Shown piece after piece: positions 1 to 11,392 of a DNA stretch of 64,000 nucleotides. Origin of the DNA: Delphinus delphis (lineage: Eukaryota; Chordata; Mammalia; Artiodactyla; Delphinidae); assembly GCF_949987515.2 (NCBI RefSeq), contig NC_082683.1, positions 122,970,582-123,034,581 on the forward strand. The letters are read 5' to 3'. Both the position numbers and the translations under genes were made by a program. Within the stretch, counting starts at the first letter, position 1. Each line of letters opens with the position of its first letter. Under the pieces are notes generated by a model. The model was not told the DNA's origin. It did no database searches and saw only the letters and a program-made list of their open reading frames with translations.

Positions 1-771
1 AGGAAAATGGGTTTCTATTTTAGTATTTTGCAACCAAAGGATGTGACTGTATATCTAAGCTCTTGTACTCTTTTCTAGAAACTAGATTTTAACCAGTTTC
101 TTATTTGATTCAAATGAAAATCATGATAATAGGTTTGCTTTTTAAGTTTTATTCAAAATGTCAGTTTTTTTCTTAAAAATGTAGGCAATTAGCCAGTAGA
201 AGTGTTTGAAATTAGAAATAAGTTTTTCAAATCTGCCATAACAAGCAGCTGTTTTGTAATACTTAAAATATTGTTCTTTATAAGTGAAGAGAATATTTTA
301 GGCTCATTTTTGGTTATGTCCTTTGAGTTTTTTCCAGTCTCAGTGAAAAATATGTCCTAGTCCTTTTTTTGTTTGCCTGGGATCAGGGCTGTAGGCCTTG
401 GAACAAGGAGTTTAAGGCAGTTTTTTTAAGTAAGTTTGTAGCTTTGAATGAAAAAAATTATAGAATAAAAATTCTGTTGTAACTTTGAGGTGTGAACCTA
501 GCTAATCTCAAGTGTTACATTGTCTGAGGTTATTTGACAAAATAGGTAGTGGTAAAACCAAAAATAGAAACTTAGCTGGTGAATTAATTTCACATTTTTA
601 CTTAAGTTCTTTTTCTGGTTTGCTCATCTGATGAGTGCATTGGAATCCCTATGTGCCAGACACTCATTTGTGAGAATGTCCCTTTACTGTTTATCTTGTT
701 TCTGATTAAATTTTTAAAAAAATTATTTTTAAAGGCTTATTTTTACAGTCTTTCCAAATTAACTGATTAAC
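1..771. other. AT-rich non-coding DNA, no repeat recognised
   Basis: No open frame with codon structure, no splice-flanked exon and no recognisable interspersed repeat is visible. It ends at the target-site duplication of the neighbouring L1. It is probably intronic or intergenic DNA. Confidence 0.5.
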
Positions 772-785
772 AGAAAGTGGTTCTT
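772..785. repeat. Target-site duplication, left copy
   Basis: AGAAAGTGGTTCTT here matches AGAAAGTGTGGTTCTT at 1972-1987, with one TG difference. The pair encloses both opposed L1 pieces, so they come from one insertion. Confidence 0.7.
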
Positions 786-1680
786 TTTTTTCTAACATTT
801 TTATTGGGGTATAATTGCTTTACAATGGTGTGTTAGTTTCTGCTTTATAATAAAGTGAATCAGCTATACATATACATATATCCCCATATCTCCTCCCTCT
901 TGTGTCTCCCTCCCTCCCTCCCTATCCCACCCCTCTAGGTGGTCACAAAGCACTGAGCTGATCTCCCTGTGCTATCTGGCTGCTTCCCACTAGCTATCTG
1001 TTTTACATTTGGTAGTGTATATATGTCCATGCTACTGTCTCACTTCATCCCAGCTTACCCTTCCTCCTCCCCGTGTCCTCAAGTCCATTCTCTACACCTG
1101 CATCTTTATTCCTGTCCTGCTAGGTCCTTCAGAACCGTTTTTTTTTTAGATTCCATATATATGTGTTAGCACATGGTATTTGTTTTTCTGTTTCTGACTT
1201 ACTTCACTCTGTATGACAGACTCTAGGTCCATCCACCTCACTACAAATAATTTCATTTCTTTTTATGGCTGAGTAATATTCCATTGTATATATGTGCCAC
1301 ATCTTCTTTATCCATTCATCTGTCAGTGGACACTTAGGTTGCTTCCATGTCCTGGATATTGTAAATAGAGTTCCAATGAACATTGTGATACATGACTCTT
1401 TTTGAATTATGGTTTTCTAAGGGTATATGCCCAGTAGTGGCATTGCTGGGTCGTATGGTAGTTCCATTTTTAGTTTTTTTAAGGAACCTCCATACTGTTC
1501 TCCACAGTGGCTGTATCAATTTACATTCCCACCAGCAGTGCAAGAGGGTTCCCTTTTCTCCACACCCTCTCCAGCATTTACTGTTTGTAGATTTTTTGAT
1601 GATGGCCATTCTGACTGGTGTGAGGTGATACCTCACTGTAGTTTTGATTTGCATTTCTCTAATGGTTAGTGATGTTGACA
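786..1680 (-). mobile_element. L1 3' end (non-inverted half of a twin-primed L1)
   Basis: A poly(T) run followed by TAACATTTTTATTGGGGTAT is the reverse complement of an L1 3' end with its A-rich tail. The minus strand then reads back through the 3' UTR into the C-terminal part of ORF2. The zinc-knuckle-like [18 protein letters not shown] block is visible around 1500-1620, with one frame to 1690. The family motif [14 protein letters not shown] is present. The piece stops abruptly at about 1680, where the homology switches strand. Confidence 0.88.
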
Positions 1681-1971
1681 ATCCTCCCATTTACCATTGG
1701 AACAAAAAGAATAAAATACCTAGGAATAAACCTACCTAAGAAGACAAAAGACCTGTATAGAAAGGTCTTACAGAAAACTGTAAGACACTGATGAAAGAAA
1801 TTAAGGATGATACAAACAGATGGAGAGATATACCATGTTCTTGGATTGGAAAAATCAACGTTGTGAAAATGACTATACTACCCAAAGCAATCTACAGAGC
1901 CAGTGCAATCCCTATCAAACTACCAATGGCATTTTTCACACAACTAGAACAAAAAATTTCACAATTCGTAG
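1681..1971 (+). mobile_element. Inverted 5' half of the same L1 (ORF2 fragment)
   Basis: The + strand reads ORF2 sequence downstream of the reverse transcriptase core. It begins at the segment encoding the residues before [11 protein letters not shown] and includes [34 protein letters not shown] and LEQKISQFV (1791-1970). In an intact ORF2 this lies upstream of the minus-strand piece at 786-1680, and the stretch between them ([15 protein letters not shown] to the C-terminal domain) is missing. Inversion plus a gap at the switch point, inside one TSD, is the signature of twin priming during target-primed reverse transcription. Confidence 0.82.
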
Positions 1972-1987
1972 AGAAAGTGTGGTTCTT
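1972..1987. repeat. Target-site duplication, right copy
   Basis: AGAAAGTGTGGTTCTT, partner of 772-785. It directly follows the end of L1 homology. Confidence 0.65.
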
Positions 1988-2880
1988 AGAAACAAACCTA
2001 TTAAGGACTCTAGGAATGTTTTCTTGAGTTTTTTTTCAGACTAATTAAAACTGAGCACAATGTTTTTCATTCAGGAAACCTAAGATCCTTGGAGCTCACC
2101 AATTTAAGGGTGTCTTAAATTGCCAATTTGATAACCCTGAGAAATGTGCCAGTTAAATAAGACAAATGAGTGTATTAGAGTGACAGCTATGTCGACATAA
2201 TAACTAAAAATGCCCAGGCTAGTGCAATCAAGCTGATATTTAGGAAAAGACCGTGTTTCATACAGTAACACACTGAAGCAATTAAAATTTGATGTGGTTA
2301 CAATTTGATTAGAAGTTAAGGAATGTGCATGTAGATGTTTCAAATGCTCCTGTGCTATCTGGCCTTTTAAGAAGTAGTTACAAGTGAAATCAAGCGAAGG
2401 CTTCGTGGGCATTATGGTTTAGCACATAATATTGAAGAATTTCAAGATTGGAAGAGATTTTGATAGACTCCCCCCCCCAACCCGTATGTTCCTCTGAAGG
2501 GGAGTGCAGGTTCTGTATGTGTGTGTTGGAGTGGGGAGGAGGTAGGAGGTTTGGGCCCATCTCATTCTCCCACACTTCCCCAGAGCAGCTCTGCTTCTGT
2601 CTATTTCACTAATTAATGATTTTTGAGAGAGAAGCTCTGCTTTAAAAGGAGCAAAGCCTTAGAAACTGCTTTTAGCTTCCTGTACAAAAGGTCTGTCAGC
2701 TTTTAAAATGAAGCTTCATACACAAAAACATCATAACATTCACTTAAGGTGGAAAGAATATTAATGATCAGCAGTGCACCTGCTATCAATCAGCTGAAGA
2801 AATAGCACATTGCTGTTATCATTGAAGACCGCTATATTTTTCCCTGATTTCATCCTCCCTCTTAAGAGAACCACTGTTCT
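1988..2880. other. Non-coding DNA, nothing recognised
   Basis: No exon-like frame, RNA gene or confidently recognised repeat is visible. The frames at 2104-2412 and 2390-2575 (minus) show no family motifs and no start or splice context. A short C-run lies near 2470. Confidence 0.45.
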
Positions 2881-3740
2881 GAATTTTGTGTTAGTTCCTT
2901 TGTTTTATGAATAATTTTATGATAAATACATATTTAAATGGTGTATTTAATTCTGCTTGAACTTTGATTTAACATATTGTGTATATTTCTTGTATTTTTG
3001 TTAACTCAACAATGTCTTTTCCCCATTTCTCCATTGGATTGTTTTTCATCTTTTTTTGGTTTATGGAAGTTTATAATATGTTTTTATTGATTGTTTTAAT
3101 TGTGTGCAGATACCTGTTTGCAGTTTGTGCCTTGCATTTTTTTACTCTCTTTATGGTGTATTTTAATGAACAGAAGTTTTTATTTTTAGTTCAGTAAATG
3201 TATCTTTTCCATCATGGTTGTGGGGTTTTTTGGTCTTATTTAAGATTTCCCTTCTACTTGAAGGCCATGAAGATATATTTATTCTCTTCTATAGTTCCAA
3301 GTTCTTATTCCACCTGGAATTGACTTATGTATGATGTGAGGAAAAGATTCAGTTCCGTTTTTTTCACATGTGGATCATCAGTTGTCTCAGTGTATTTTAT
3401 TGAATAATCAATTTTTCCCCATATGTAGTGCCACCTGTATCATATCACGTTTCATTTTATGCATGAGTCTTTCTGATATCTTCTGTTCTATAGACCTGCT
3501 TGTTCTTTGGTGCCCATGTCATATGTTAAACATGATATTTTGATCGTATTTACTTGACTTTGTTCTTTTGGAATATTGTGGTTATTCTTGACTTTTTGCT
3601 TTTCCACATACAATTCAGAATCAGTTTATCATGCTTCACAAAAAGCTTGTTGAGATTTAGAATCTCAGGATTTGGAACCACAGGATTCTAATCTCAGGAT
3701 TTGGGTTTTTTTAAGGGAGTGTTTATGTATTTTTATATTT
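2880..3740 (-). mobile_element. Ancient, degenerate L1 (L1M-class) fragment
   Basis: The + strand around 3180-3420 resembles the reverse complement of old mammalian L1 ORF2. Landmarks are 'AAGGCCATGAAGATATATTT', 'TTCCACCTGGAATTGACTTA' and 'TGTATGATGTGAGGAAAAGA', in the order seen in L1M copies. Coding capacity is lost. The borders, especially the left one, are approximate. Confidence 0.6.
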
Positions 3741-4147
3741 TTAAATTTTTAAATGTTATGCAGTTTTAAAGATTACTTTCCACTTACAGATACTACAGAA
3801 TATTGGCTATATTCTCCATGTTGTACAATACATTCTTGATCCTGTCTTACAGCCAGTACTTTGTAACTCCCACTCCCCCACTCCTATATTGCACCTCTCC
3901 CACTGGTAGCCACTGGTTAGTTCTTTATATGTGTGAGTTTGCTTCTTTTATGCTATATTCGCTAGTTTGTTTTTTTAGATCCACATATAAGCGATGTCAT
4001 GCAGTATTGATCTCTCTCTGTCTGGCTTCTTCACTTAGCATAGTGCCCTCCAAGTCCATCCACGTTGCTGCACATGGCAGAATTGTGTTCTTTTCTGTGG
4101 CTGAGTAGTAGTCCTATGCATATATATATACCACAGCTGCTTCTTTA
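3741..4147 (-). mobile_element. Old L1 3' UTR/ORF2 C-terminal fragment, cut by a later L1
   Basis: Minus-strand L1 3' end of an older subfamily. The order on the + strand is 'TTGTACAATACATTCTTGAT', 'GTAACTCCCACTCCCCCACT', the 'TCCATCCACGTTGCTGCA' block and 'GGCTGAGTAGTAGTCC'. Homology stops at about 4145 with 'CCACAGCTGCTTCTTTA', where another L1 3' end begins. I did not find its continuation beyond 17990, so it may be truncated there. Confidence 0.68.
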
Positions 4148-5069
4148 ATTTTTATTTTATATTGGAATATAGTTGATTTACAACATTGTGTTAGTTTCAG
4201 GTATACAGAAAACTGATTTAGTTATACATATGTCTATTCTTCTTCAGATTCTTTTCCCATATAGGTTATTACAGAGTATTGAGTAGAGTTCCCTGTGCTA
4301 TAGAGTAGATCCTTGTTAATTATCAATTTTATGTATAGTAGCGTGTATATGTTAATCCCAAACTCCTAATTTATCCCTCCCCCCTCCACCTTTCCCCTTT
4401 GGTAACCATAAATTTGTTTTCTGAGTCTATGAATCTTTTTTAAGTAAGTTCATTTGTATCATTTTTCTTTTTTAGATTCAACATATAAGGAATATCATAT
4501 GATATTTGTCTTTGGCTTACTTCACTGAATATAATATTCTCTGGGTCCATCCATGTTGCTGCAAATGGCATTATATTCTTTCTTATGGCTGAGTATCTCC
4601 ATTGTATATGTGTACCACATCTTTATCCATTGCTCTTTTGATGGATATTTAGGTTGCTTCCTTGTCTTGGCTATTTGAAATAGTGCTACAGTGAACACTG
4701 GGGTGCATGTATCTTTTTGAAATATGGTTTTCTCTGGATATATGCCCAGGAGTGCAATTGCTAGATCATATGGCAGCTCTATTTTTAGTTTTTTAAGAAA
4801 CCTCCATACTCTTCTCCATAATGGTTGTACCAGTTTACATTCCCAGCAAGAGTGTAGGAGGGTTCCCTTTTCTCCGCAACCTCTCCAGCATTTATTGTTT
4901 GTAAACTTTTTGATGATAGCCATTCTGACGAGTGTGAGGTAATAACTCACTGTAGTTTTGGTTTACATTTCTCTCATAATTAGTGATGTTAGCATCTTTT
5001 CACGTGCTTTTTGGCCATCTGTATGTCTTCTTTGGAGAAATACATCTTTAGGCCTTCTATCCATTTTTT
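4148..5069 (-). mobile_element. Older L1, 3' part (left half of split element)
   Basis: An L1 3' end begins at 4148 (TTTTTATTTTATATTGGAATATAG). It runs through the 3' UTR into a 142-codon ORF2 C-terminal frame (4522-4950, minus) with [22 protein letters not shown] and [16 protein letters not shown]. Homology breaks at 5069, at the + strand text 'CTTCTATCCATTTTTT'. It resumes in register at 13015 ('GATTGGGTTTATTTTT'). This and 13015-17990 are therefore one element split by later insertions. Confidence 0.85.
5055..5069. repeat. Target-site duplication copy 1 of 3
   Basis: TTCTATCCATTTTTT. Related copies are CTATCCATTTTTT (11380-11392) and TTCTACCCATTTTTT (13000-13014). Together they mark the two nested insertions in the older L1. 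Confidence 0.75.
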
Positions 5070-5433
5070 TTTAACATCTTTATTGGGGTATAATTGCTTT
5101 ACAATGGTGTGTTATTTTCTGCTTTATAACAAAGTGAATCAGTTATACATATACATATGTTCCCATATCTCTTCCCTCTTACATCTCCCTCCCTCCCACC
5201 CTCCCTATCCCACCCCTCCAGGCTGTCACAAAACACCGAGCTGATCTCCCTGTGCTATGCGGCTGCTTCCCACTAGCTATCTACCTTACGTTTGGTAGTG
5301 TATATATGTCCATGCCTCTCTCTCGCTTTGTCCCAGCTCACTTTCCCCCTCCCCATATCCTCAAGTCTGCTCTCTAGTAGGTCTGTGTCTTTACTCCTGT
5401 CTTACTCCTAGGTTCTTCATGACATTTTTTTTC

Positions 5434-8400
5434 TTAAAATCCATATATATGTGTTAGCATATGGTATTTGTCTTTCTCTTTCTGACTTACTTCACTCTGT
5501 ATGACAGACTCTAGGTCTATCCACCTCATAACAAATAGTTCAATTTCGTTTCTTTTTATGGCTGAGTATTATTCCATTGTATATATGTGCCACATCTTCT
5601 TTATCCATTCATCCGATGATGGGCACTTAGGTTGTTTCCATCTCCGGGCTATTGTAAATAGAGCTGCAATGAACATTGTGGTACGTGACTCTTTTTGAAT
5701 TATGGTTTTCTCAGGGTATATGCCCAGTAGTGGGATTACGGGGTCATATGGTAGTTCTTTTTGTATTTTTTTATGGAACCTCCATACTGTTCTCTGTAGT
5801 GGCTGTACCAATTCACATTCCCACCAGCATTGCAAGAGTGTTCCCTTTTCTCCACATTCTCTCCAGGATTTGTTTCTAGGTTTTTTGATGATGGCCATTC
5901 TGACTGGTGTGAGATGATATCTCATTGTAGTTTTGATTTGCATTTCTCTAATGATTAATGATGTTGAGCATTCTTTCATGTGTTTGTTGGCAGTCTGTAT
6001 ATCTTATTTGGAGAAATGTCTGTTTAGGTCTTCTGCCCATTTTTGGATTGGGTTGTGTTTTATTATTGAGCTGCATGAGCTGCTTGTAAATTTTGGAAAT
6101 TAATCCTTTGTCAGTTGCTTCATTTGCAAATATTTTCTCCCACTCTGAGGGTTGTCTTTTGGTCTTGTTGATGGTTTCCTTTGCTGTGCAAAAGCTTTGA
6201 AGTTTCATTGGGTCCCATTTGTTTTGTTTGTTTTTATTTCCATTTCTCTAGGAGGTGGGGCAAAAAGGATCTTGCTGTGGTTCATGTCATAGAGTGTTCT
6301 GCCTATGTTTTCCTCTAAGAGTTTGATAGTTTCTGGCCTTACATCTAGGTCTTGAATCCATTGTGAGCTTATTTTTGTGTATGGTGTTAGGGAGTGATCT
6401 AATCTCAAACTTTTACACGTACTTGTCCAGTTTTCCCAGCACCACTTATTGAGGAGGCTGTCCTTTCTTCACTGTACATTCCTGCCTCCTTTATCAAAGA
6501 TAAGGTGACCATATGTGGGTGGGTATATCTCTGGGCGGCTTTCTATCCTGTTCCATTGATCTATGTTTCTATTTTTGTGCCAGTACCATACTCTCTTGAT
6601 TACTGTAGCTTTGTAGTATAGTCTGAAGTCAGGGAGCCTGATTCCTCCAGCTCCGTTTTTCGTTCTCAAGATTGCTTTGGCTATTCAGGGTCTTTTGTGT
6701 TTCCATACAAATTGTGAAATTTTTTGTTCTAGTTCTGTGAAAAATGCTAGTGGTAGTTTGATAGAGATTGCATTGACTCTGTAGATTGCTTTGGGTACTA
6801 GAGTCATTTTCACAATGTTGATTGTTCCAATACAAGAACGTGGTATATCTCTCCATCTATTTGTATCATCTTTAATTTCTTTCATCAGTGTCTTATAATT
6901 TTCTGCATACAGGCATTTTGTCGCCTTAGGTAGGTTTATTCCTAGATACTTTATTCTTTTTGTTGCAGTGGTAAATGGGAGTGTTTTCTTGATTTCACGT
7001 TCAGATTTTTCATCATTAGTGTCTGGGAATGCCAGAGATTTCTGTGCATTAATTTTGTATCCTGCTGCTTTACCAGATTCATTGATTAGCTCTAGTAGTT
7101 TTCTGGTAGCATCTTTAGGATTCTCTATGTATAGTATCATGTCATCTGCAAACAGTGACAGCTTCACTTTCTTCTTTTCCGATTTGGATTCCTTTTATTT
7201 CCTTTTCTTCTCTGATTGCTGTGGCTAAAACTTCCGAAACTATGTTGAATAAGAGTGGTGAGAGAGGGCAACCTTGTCTTGTTCCTGATCATACTGGAAA
7301 TGCTTTCAGTTTTTCACCATTGAGGACGATGTTGGCTGTGGATTTGTCATATATGGCCTTTAGAATGTTGAGGACAGTTCCCTCTATGCCTACTTTCTGC
7401 AGGGTTTTTATCATAAGTGGGTGTTGAATTTTGTCAAAAGCTTTCTCTGCATCTATTGAGATGATCATATGGTTTTTCTCCTTCAATTTGTTAATATGGT
7501 TTATCACATTAATTGTTTTGCGTATATTGAAGAATCCTTGCATTCCTGGATAAACCCCACTTGATCATGGTGTATGATCCTTTGAATGTGCTGTTGGATT
7601 CTGTTTGCTAGTATTTTGTTGAGGATTTTTGCATCTATGTTCATTAGTGATATTGGCTTGTAGTTTTCTTTCTTTGTGACATCCTTGTCTGGTTTTGGTA
7701 TCAAGGTGATGGTGGCCTGGTAGAATGAGTTTGGGAGTGTTCCTCCCTCTGCTATATTTTGGAAGAGTTTGAGCAGGATAGATGTTAGCTCTTCTCTAAA
7801 TGTTTAATAGAATTCACCTGTGAAGCCATCTGGTCCTGGGCTTTTGTGTGTTGGAAGATTTTTAATGACAGTTTCAATTTCAGTGCTTGTAATTGGTCTG
7901 TTCATATTTTCTGTTTCTTCCTGATTCAGTCTTGGCAAGTTGTGCATTTCTAAGAATTTATCCATTTCTTCCAGGTTGTCCATTTTATTGGCATAGACTT
8001 GCTTGTAGTAATCTCTCATGATCTTTTGTATTTCTGCAGTGTCAGTTGTTACTTCTCCTTTTTCATTTCTAATTCTATTGATTTGAGTCTTCTCCCTTTT
8101 CTTCTTGATGAGTCTGGCTAATGGTTTATCTATTTTGTTTATCTTCTCAAAGAGCCAGCTTTTAGTTTTCTTGATCTTTGCTATCATTTCCTTCATTTCT
8201 TTTTTATTTATTTCTGATTTGATTTTCATGATTTCTGTCCTTCTGCTAACTTTGGGGTTGTTTTGTTCTTCTTTCTCTAATTGCTTTAGGTGCAAGTTTA
8301 GGTAGTTTATTTGAGATGTTTCCTTTTTCTTAAGGTGGGCTTGTATTGCTATAAACTTTCCTCTTAGAACTGCTTTTGCTGCATCCCATAGGTTTTGGGT

Positions 8401-9246
8401 CGTCGTGTCTCCATTGTCATTTGTTTCTAGGTATTTCTTTATTCCCTCTTTGATTTTTTCAGTGATCACTTTGTTATTAAGTAGTGTATTGTTTAGCCTC
8501 CATGTGTTTGTATTTTTTACAGATCTTTTCCTGTAATTGATATCTAGTCTCATAGCATTGTGGTCGGAAATGATACTTGATACAGTTTCAATTTTCTTAA
8601 ATTTACCAAGGCATCATTTGTGACCCAAGATATGATCTATCCTGGAGAATGTTCCATGAGCACTTGAGAAAAATGTGTATTCTGTTGTTTTTGGATAGAA
8701 TGTCCTGTAAATATCCATTAAGTCCATCTTGTTTAATGTATCATTTAAAGCTTGTGTTTTCTTATTTATTTTCATTTTGAATGATCTGTCCATTGGTGAA
8801 AGTGGGGTGTTAAAGTCCCCTACTATGAATGTGTTACTGTCGATTTCCCCGTTTATGGCTGTTAGTATTTGCCTTATGTATTGAGGTGTTCCTTTGTTGG
8901 ATGCATAAATATTTACAATTGTTATATCTTCTTATTGGATCGATCCCTTGATCATAATGTAGTGTCCTTCTTTGTCTCTTCTAATAGTCTTTATTTTAAA
9001 GTCTATTTTGTCTGATATGAGAATTGCTACTCCAGCTTTCTTCTGGTTTCCATTTGCATGAAATATCTTTTTCCATCCCCTTACTTTCAGTCTGTATGTG
9101 TCTCTAGGTCTGAAGTGGGTCTCTTGTAGACAGCATATATATAGGTCTTGTTTTTGTATCCATTCAGCCAATCTGTGTCTTTTGGTGGGAGCATTTAGTC
9201 CATTTACATTTAAGGTAATTATCGATATGTATGTTCCTATTCCCAT
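5434..9246 (-). pseudogene. L1 ORF2 (endonuclease-reverse transcriptase), broken
   Basis: The start is the ATG at 9246, opening the AP-endonuclease-like domain (ITLNVNGLNAPTKRHRLAEW, LQETHF, 8932-9246). The middle (7804-8553) holds the linker and the [18 protein letters not shown] entry to the reverse transcriptase. Further on are motif A ([17 protein letters not shown], 7289-7543) and the active-site box in the form [10 protein letters not shown] (about 7140). The C-terminal cysteine-rich block is at 5569-5979. In the family this protein nicks the target DNA and copies the L1 RNA. The reading frame is interrupted many times, so no functional protein is possible. Intact ORF2 is about 1275 codons, which the span fits. 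Confidence 0.9.
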
Positions 9247-9304
9247 TTTCTAAATTGTTTTGGGTTCGTTATCGTAGGTCTTTTCCTTCTCTTGTGTTTC
9301 TTGC

Positions 9305-10193
9305 CTAGAGAAGTTCCTTTAGCAGTTGTTGTAAAGCTGGTTTGGTGGTGCTGAACTCTCTCAGCTTTTGCTTGTTTGTAAAGGTTTTAATTTCTCCATC
9401 AAATCTGAATGAGATCCTTGCTGGGTAGAGTAATCTTGGTTGCAGGTTTTTCTCCTTCATCACTTTAAATATGTCCTGCCAGTCCCTTCTGGCTTGCAGA
9501 GTTTCTGCTGAAAGATGAGCTGTTAACCTTATGGGGATTCCCTTGTGTGTTATTTGTTATCTTTCCCTTGCTGCTTTTAATATGCTTTCTTTGTATTTAA
9601 TTTTTGGTAGTTTGATTAATATGTGTCTTGGCGTATTTCTCCTTGGATTTATCCTGTATGGGACTCTCTGTGCTTCCTGGACTTGATTAATGATTTCCTT
9701 TCCCATATTAGGGAAGTTTTCAACTATAAGCTCTTCAAATATTTTCTCAGTCCCTTTCTCTTTCTCTTCTTCTGGAACCCCTATAATTCGAATGTTAGTG
9801 CGTTTAATGTTGTCCCAGAGGTCTCTGAGACTGTCCTCAGTTCTTTTTATTCTTTTTTCTTTATTCTGCTCTGTGGTAGTTATTTCCACTATTTTATCTT
9901 CCAGGTCACTTATCCGTTCTTCTGCCTCAGTTATTCTGCTATTGATCCCATCTAGAGTATTTTTCATTTCATTTATTGTGGTGTTCATCGTTGTTTGTTT
10001 CATCTTTAGTTCTTCTAGGTCCTTGTTAAATGTTTCTTGCATTTTGTCTATTCTATTTCCAAGATTTTGGATCATCTTTACTATCATTATTCTGAATTCT
10101 TTTTCAAGTAGACTGCCTATTTCCTCTTCATTTGTTAGGTCTGGGGTTTTTATCTTGCTCCTTCATCTGCTGTGTGTTTTTCTGTCTTCTCAT
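9305..10193 (-). pseudogene. L1 ORF1 (RNA-binding coiled-coil protein), broken
   Basis: The probable ATG is at 10191-10193, beginning MRRQKNTQQMKEQ. The frame is lost after about 21 codons by a small indel. The main frame resumes (9557-10087) with a heptad-like coiled coil (NRIDKMQETFNKDLEELKMK) and then the RNA-binding domain (DSLRDLWDNIKRTNIRIIGV, INPRRNTPRHILIKL). A second break after KAARER precedes the last segment, which ends at the stop near 9305. In the family the product forms trimers that coat L1 RNA. The span of about 296 codons is close to family length. Confidence 0.87.
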
Positions 10194-11379
10194 TTTGTTT
10201 ATCTTAGTGTATTTGGGGTCTCCTTTTTGCAGGCTGCAGGTTCGTAGTTCCCGTTGTTTTTCGTGTCTGTCCCCAGTGGCTAAGGTTGGTTCAGTGGGTT
10301 GTTAGGCTTCCTGGTGGAAGGGACTAGTGCCTGTGTTCTGGTGGATGATGCTGGATCTTGTGTCTCTGGTGGGCAGGTCCACATCTGGTGGTGTGTTTTG
10401 GGGTGTCTGTGCACTTATGATTTTAGGCAGCCTTTCTGCTAATGGGTGGGGTTGTGTTCCTTTCTTGCTAGTTGTTTGGCATAGGATGTCCTGCACTGTA
10501 GCTTGCAGGTCATTGAGTGAAGCTGGGTGCTGTCATTGAGATGGAGATCTCTGGGAGATTTTCGCCATTTGATATTATGTTGAGCTGGGAGCTCTCTTGT
10601 TGACCAGTGTCCTGAAGTTGGCTCTCCCACCTCAGAGGCACAGCACTGACTCCTGGCTACAGCACTAAGAGCCTTTCATCCACACGGCAATTCTAATAGT
10701 AGCTTTTACTTTTTCACCACTTCCCAAAATTATAGTTCTCTTTTTCTGTTTAGCAGCTTTGGATGGTTCCTTCACCGATGGAGAAGTTATCCAGTGGTAC
10801 TTTCGCACTGCCGTAGTCTCAAAGCTCTGTGTATGCTCTTTAGATGGTTAACACATTTACCCCAAGAGCAACGCTGCAAGCTTGGCAGGCCTGCCTCTGA
10901 GTTTGTATCCAGATACCAAATCTTGTTTACCCCAAGTTGTTGAATTTTTTCAGTTTTATCACATTGCATACTCTAGTTTGCTTCCTCTACTTAGCTTCCA
11001 AATGTTGGTTGTTGGGTTTTTACCCTCCAGGCAGGAGATTGCAATAGTCTCTTCTGGAGAAACTTCTGTGATCCTAAGCCCTTTTAAGTCAGGAACTGAG
11101 GGAGATTCTGAAACTCTTCTTGCTGTAGTCACCAGCACCAGTAGACACTGGCATCTGCAAATCCTCTCCAAAGATGATTCATGGACAGCTTTATCTCTGC
11201 TAGTGTTGGAGGGTCTCCTGCAGAGGCGGGGGGTGGCTGTGGCTCACCATGGGGACAAGGACACTGGCAGCAGAAGTTCTGGGAAGTACTCCTTGGTGTG
11301 AGCCCTCCCAGAGTCTGCCATTAGCCCCACAAAACAGCACAGGTAGGCTCCAGTGTTCGGTTGCCTCAGGCCAAACAAC
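10194..11379 (-). promoter_or_regulatory. L1 5' UTR
   Basis: About 1.2 kb upstream of ORF1 that is GC-richer than the surroundings and lacks a long credible frame. It is the region that in intact L1s carries the internal RNA polymerase II promoter. I cannot point to specific factor sites. Its full retention distinguishes this copy from the truncated copies elsewhere in the window. Confidence 0.65.
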
Positions 11380-11392
11380 CTATCCATTTTTT
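11380..11392. repeat. Target-site duplication copy 2 of 3
   Basis: CTATCCATTTTTT between the 5' end of the nearly full-length L1 and the poly(T) of the next L1. It serves both as the 5' TSD of the first and the 3' TSD of the second. Confidence 0.7.

Larger units (their letters stand above)
5070..11379 (-). mobile_element. Near full-length L1 (younger), disabled
   Basis: About 6.3 kb on the minus strand, close to the usual length of a complete mammalian L1. From right to left it has a 5' UTR (10194-11379), ORF1 (9305-10193), a short inter-ORF gap, ORF2 (5434-9246), a 3' UTR and a poly(A) tail. The 5' end is 'GGTTGTTTGGCCTGAGGCAA' read on the minus strand, directly abutting the TSD. Both ORFs carry frameshifts or stops, so the element is dead. 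It lies inside an older L1 and is followed at its 5' side by another L1 at the same target sequence. Confidence 0.9.

Noticed and set aside
10302..10630. Minus-strand frames upstream of ORF1, possibly an extra L1 protein
   Set aside because: Short, overlapping frames in the 5' UTR with no known counterpart and no sign of constraint.
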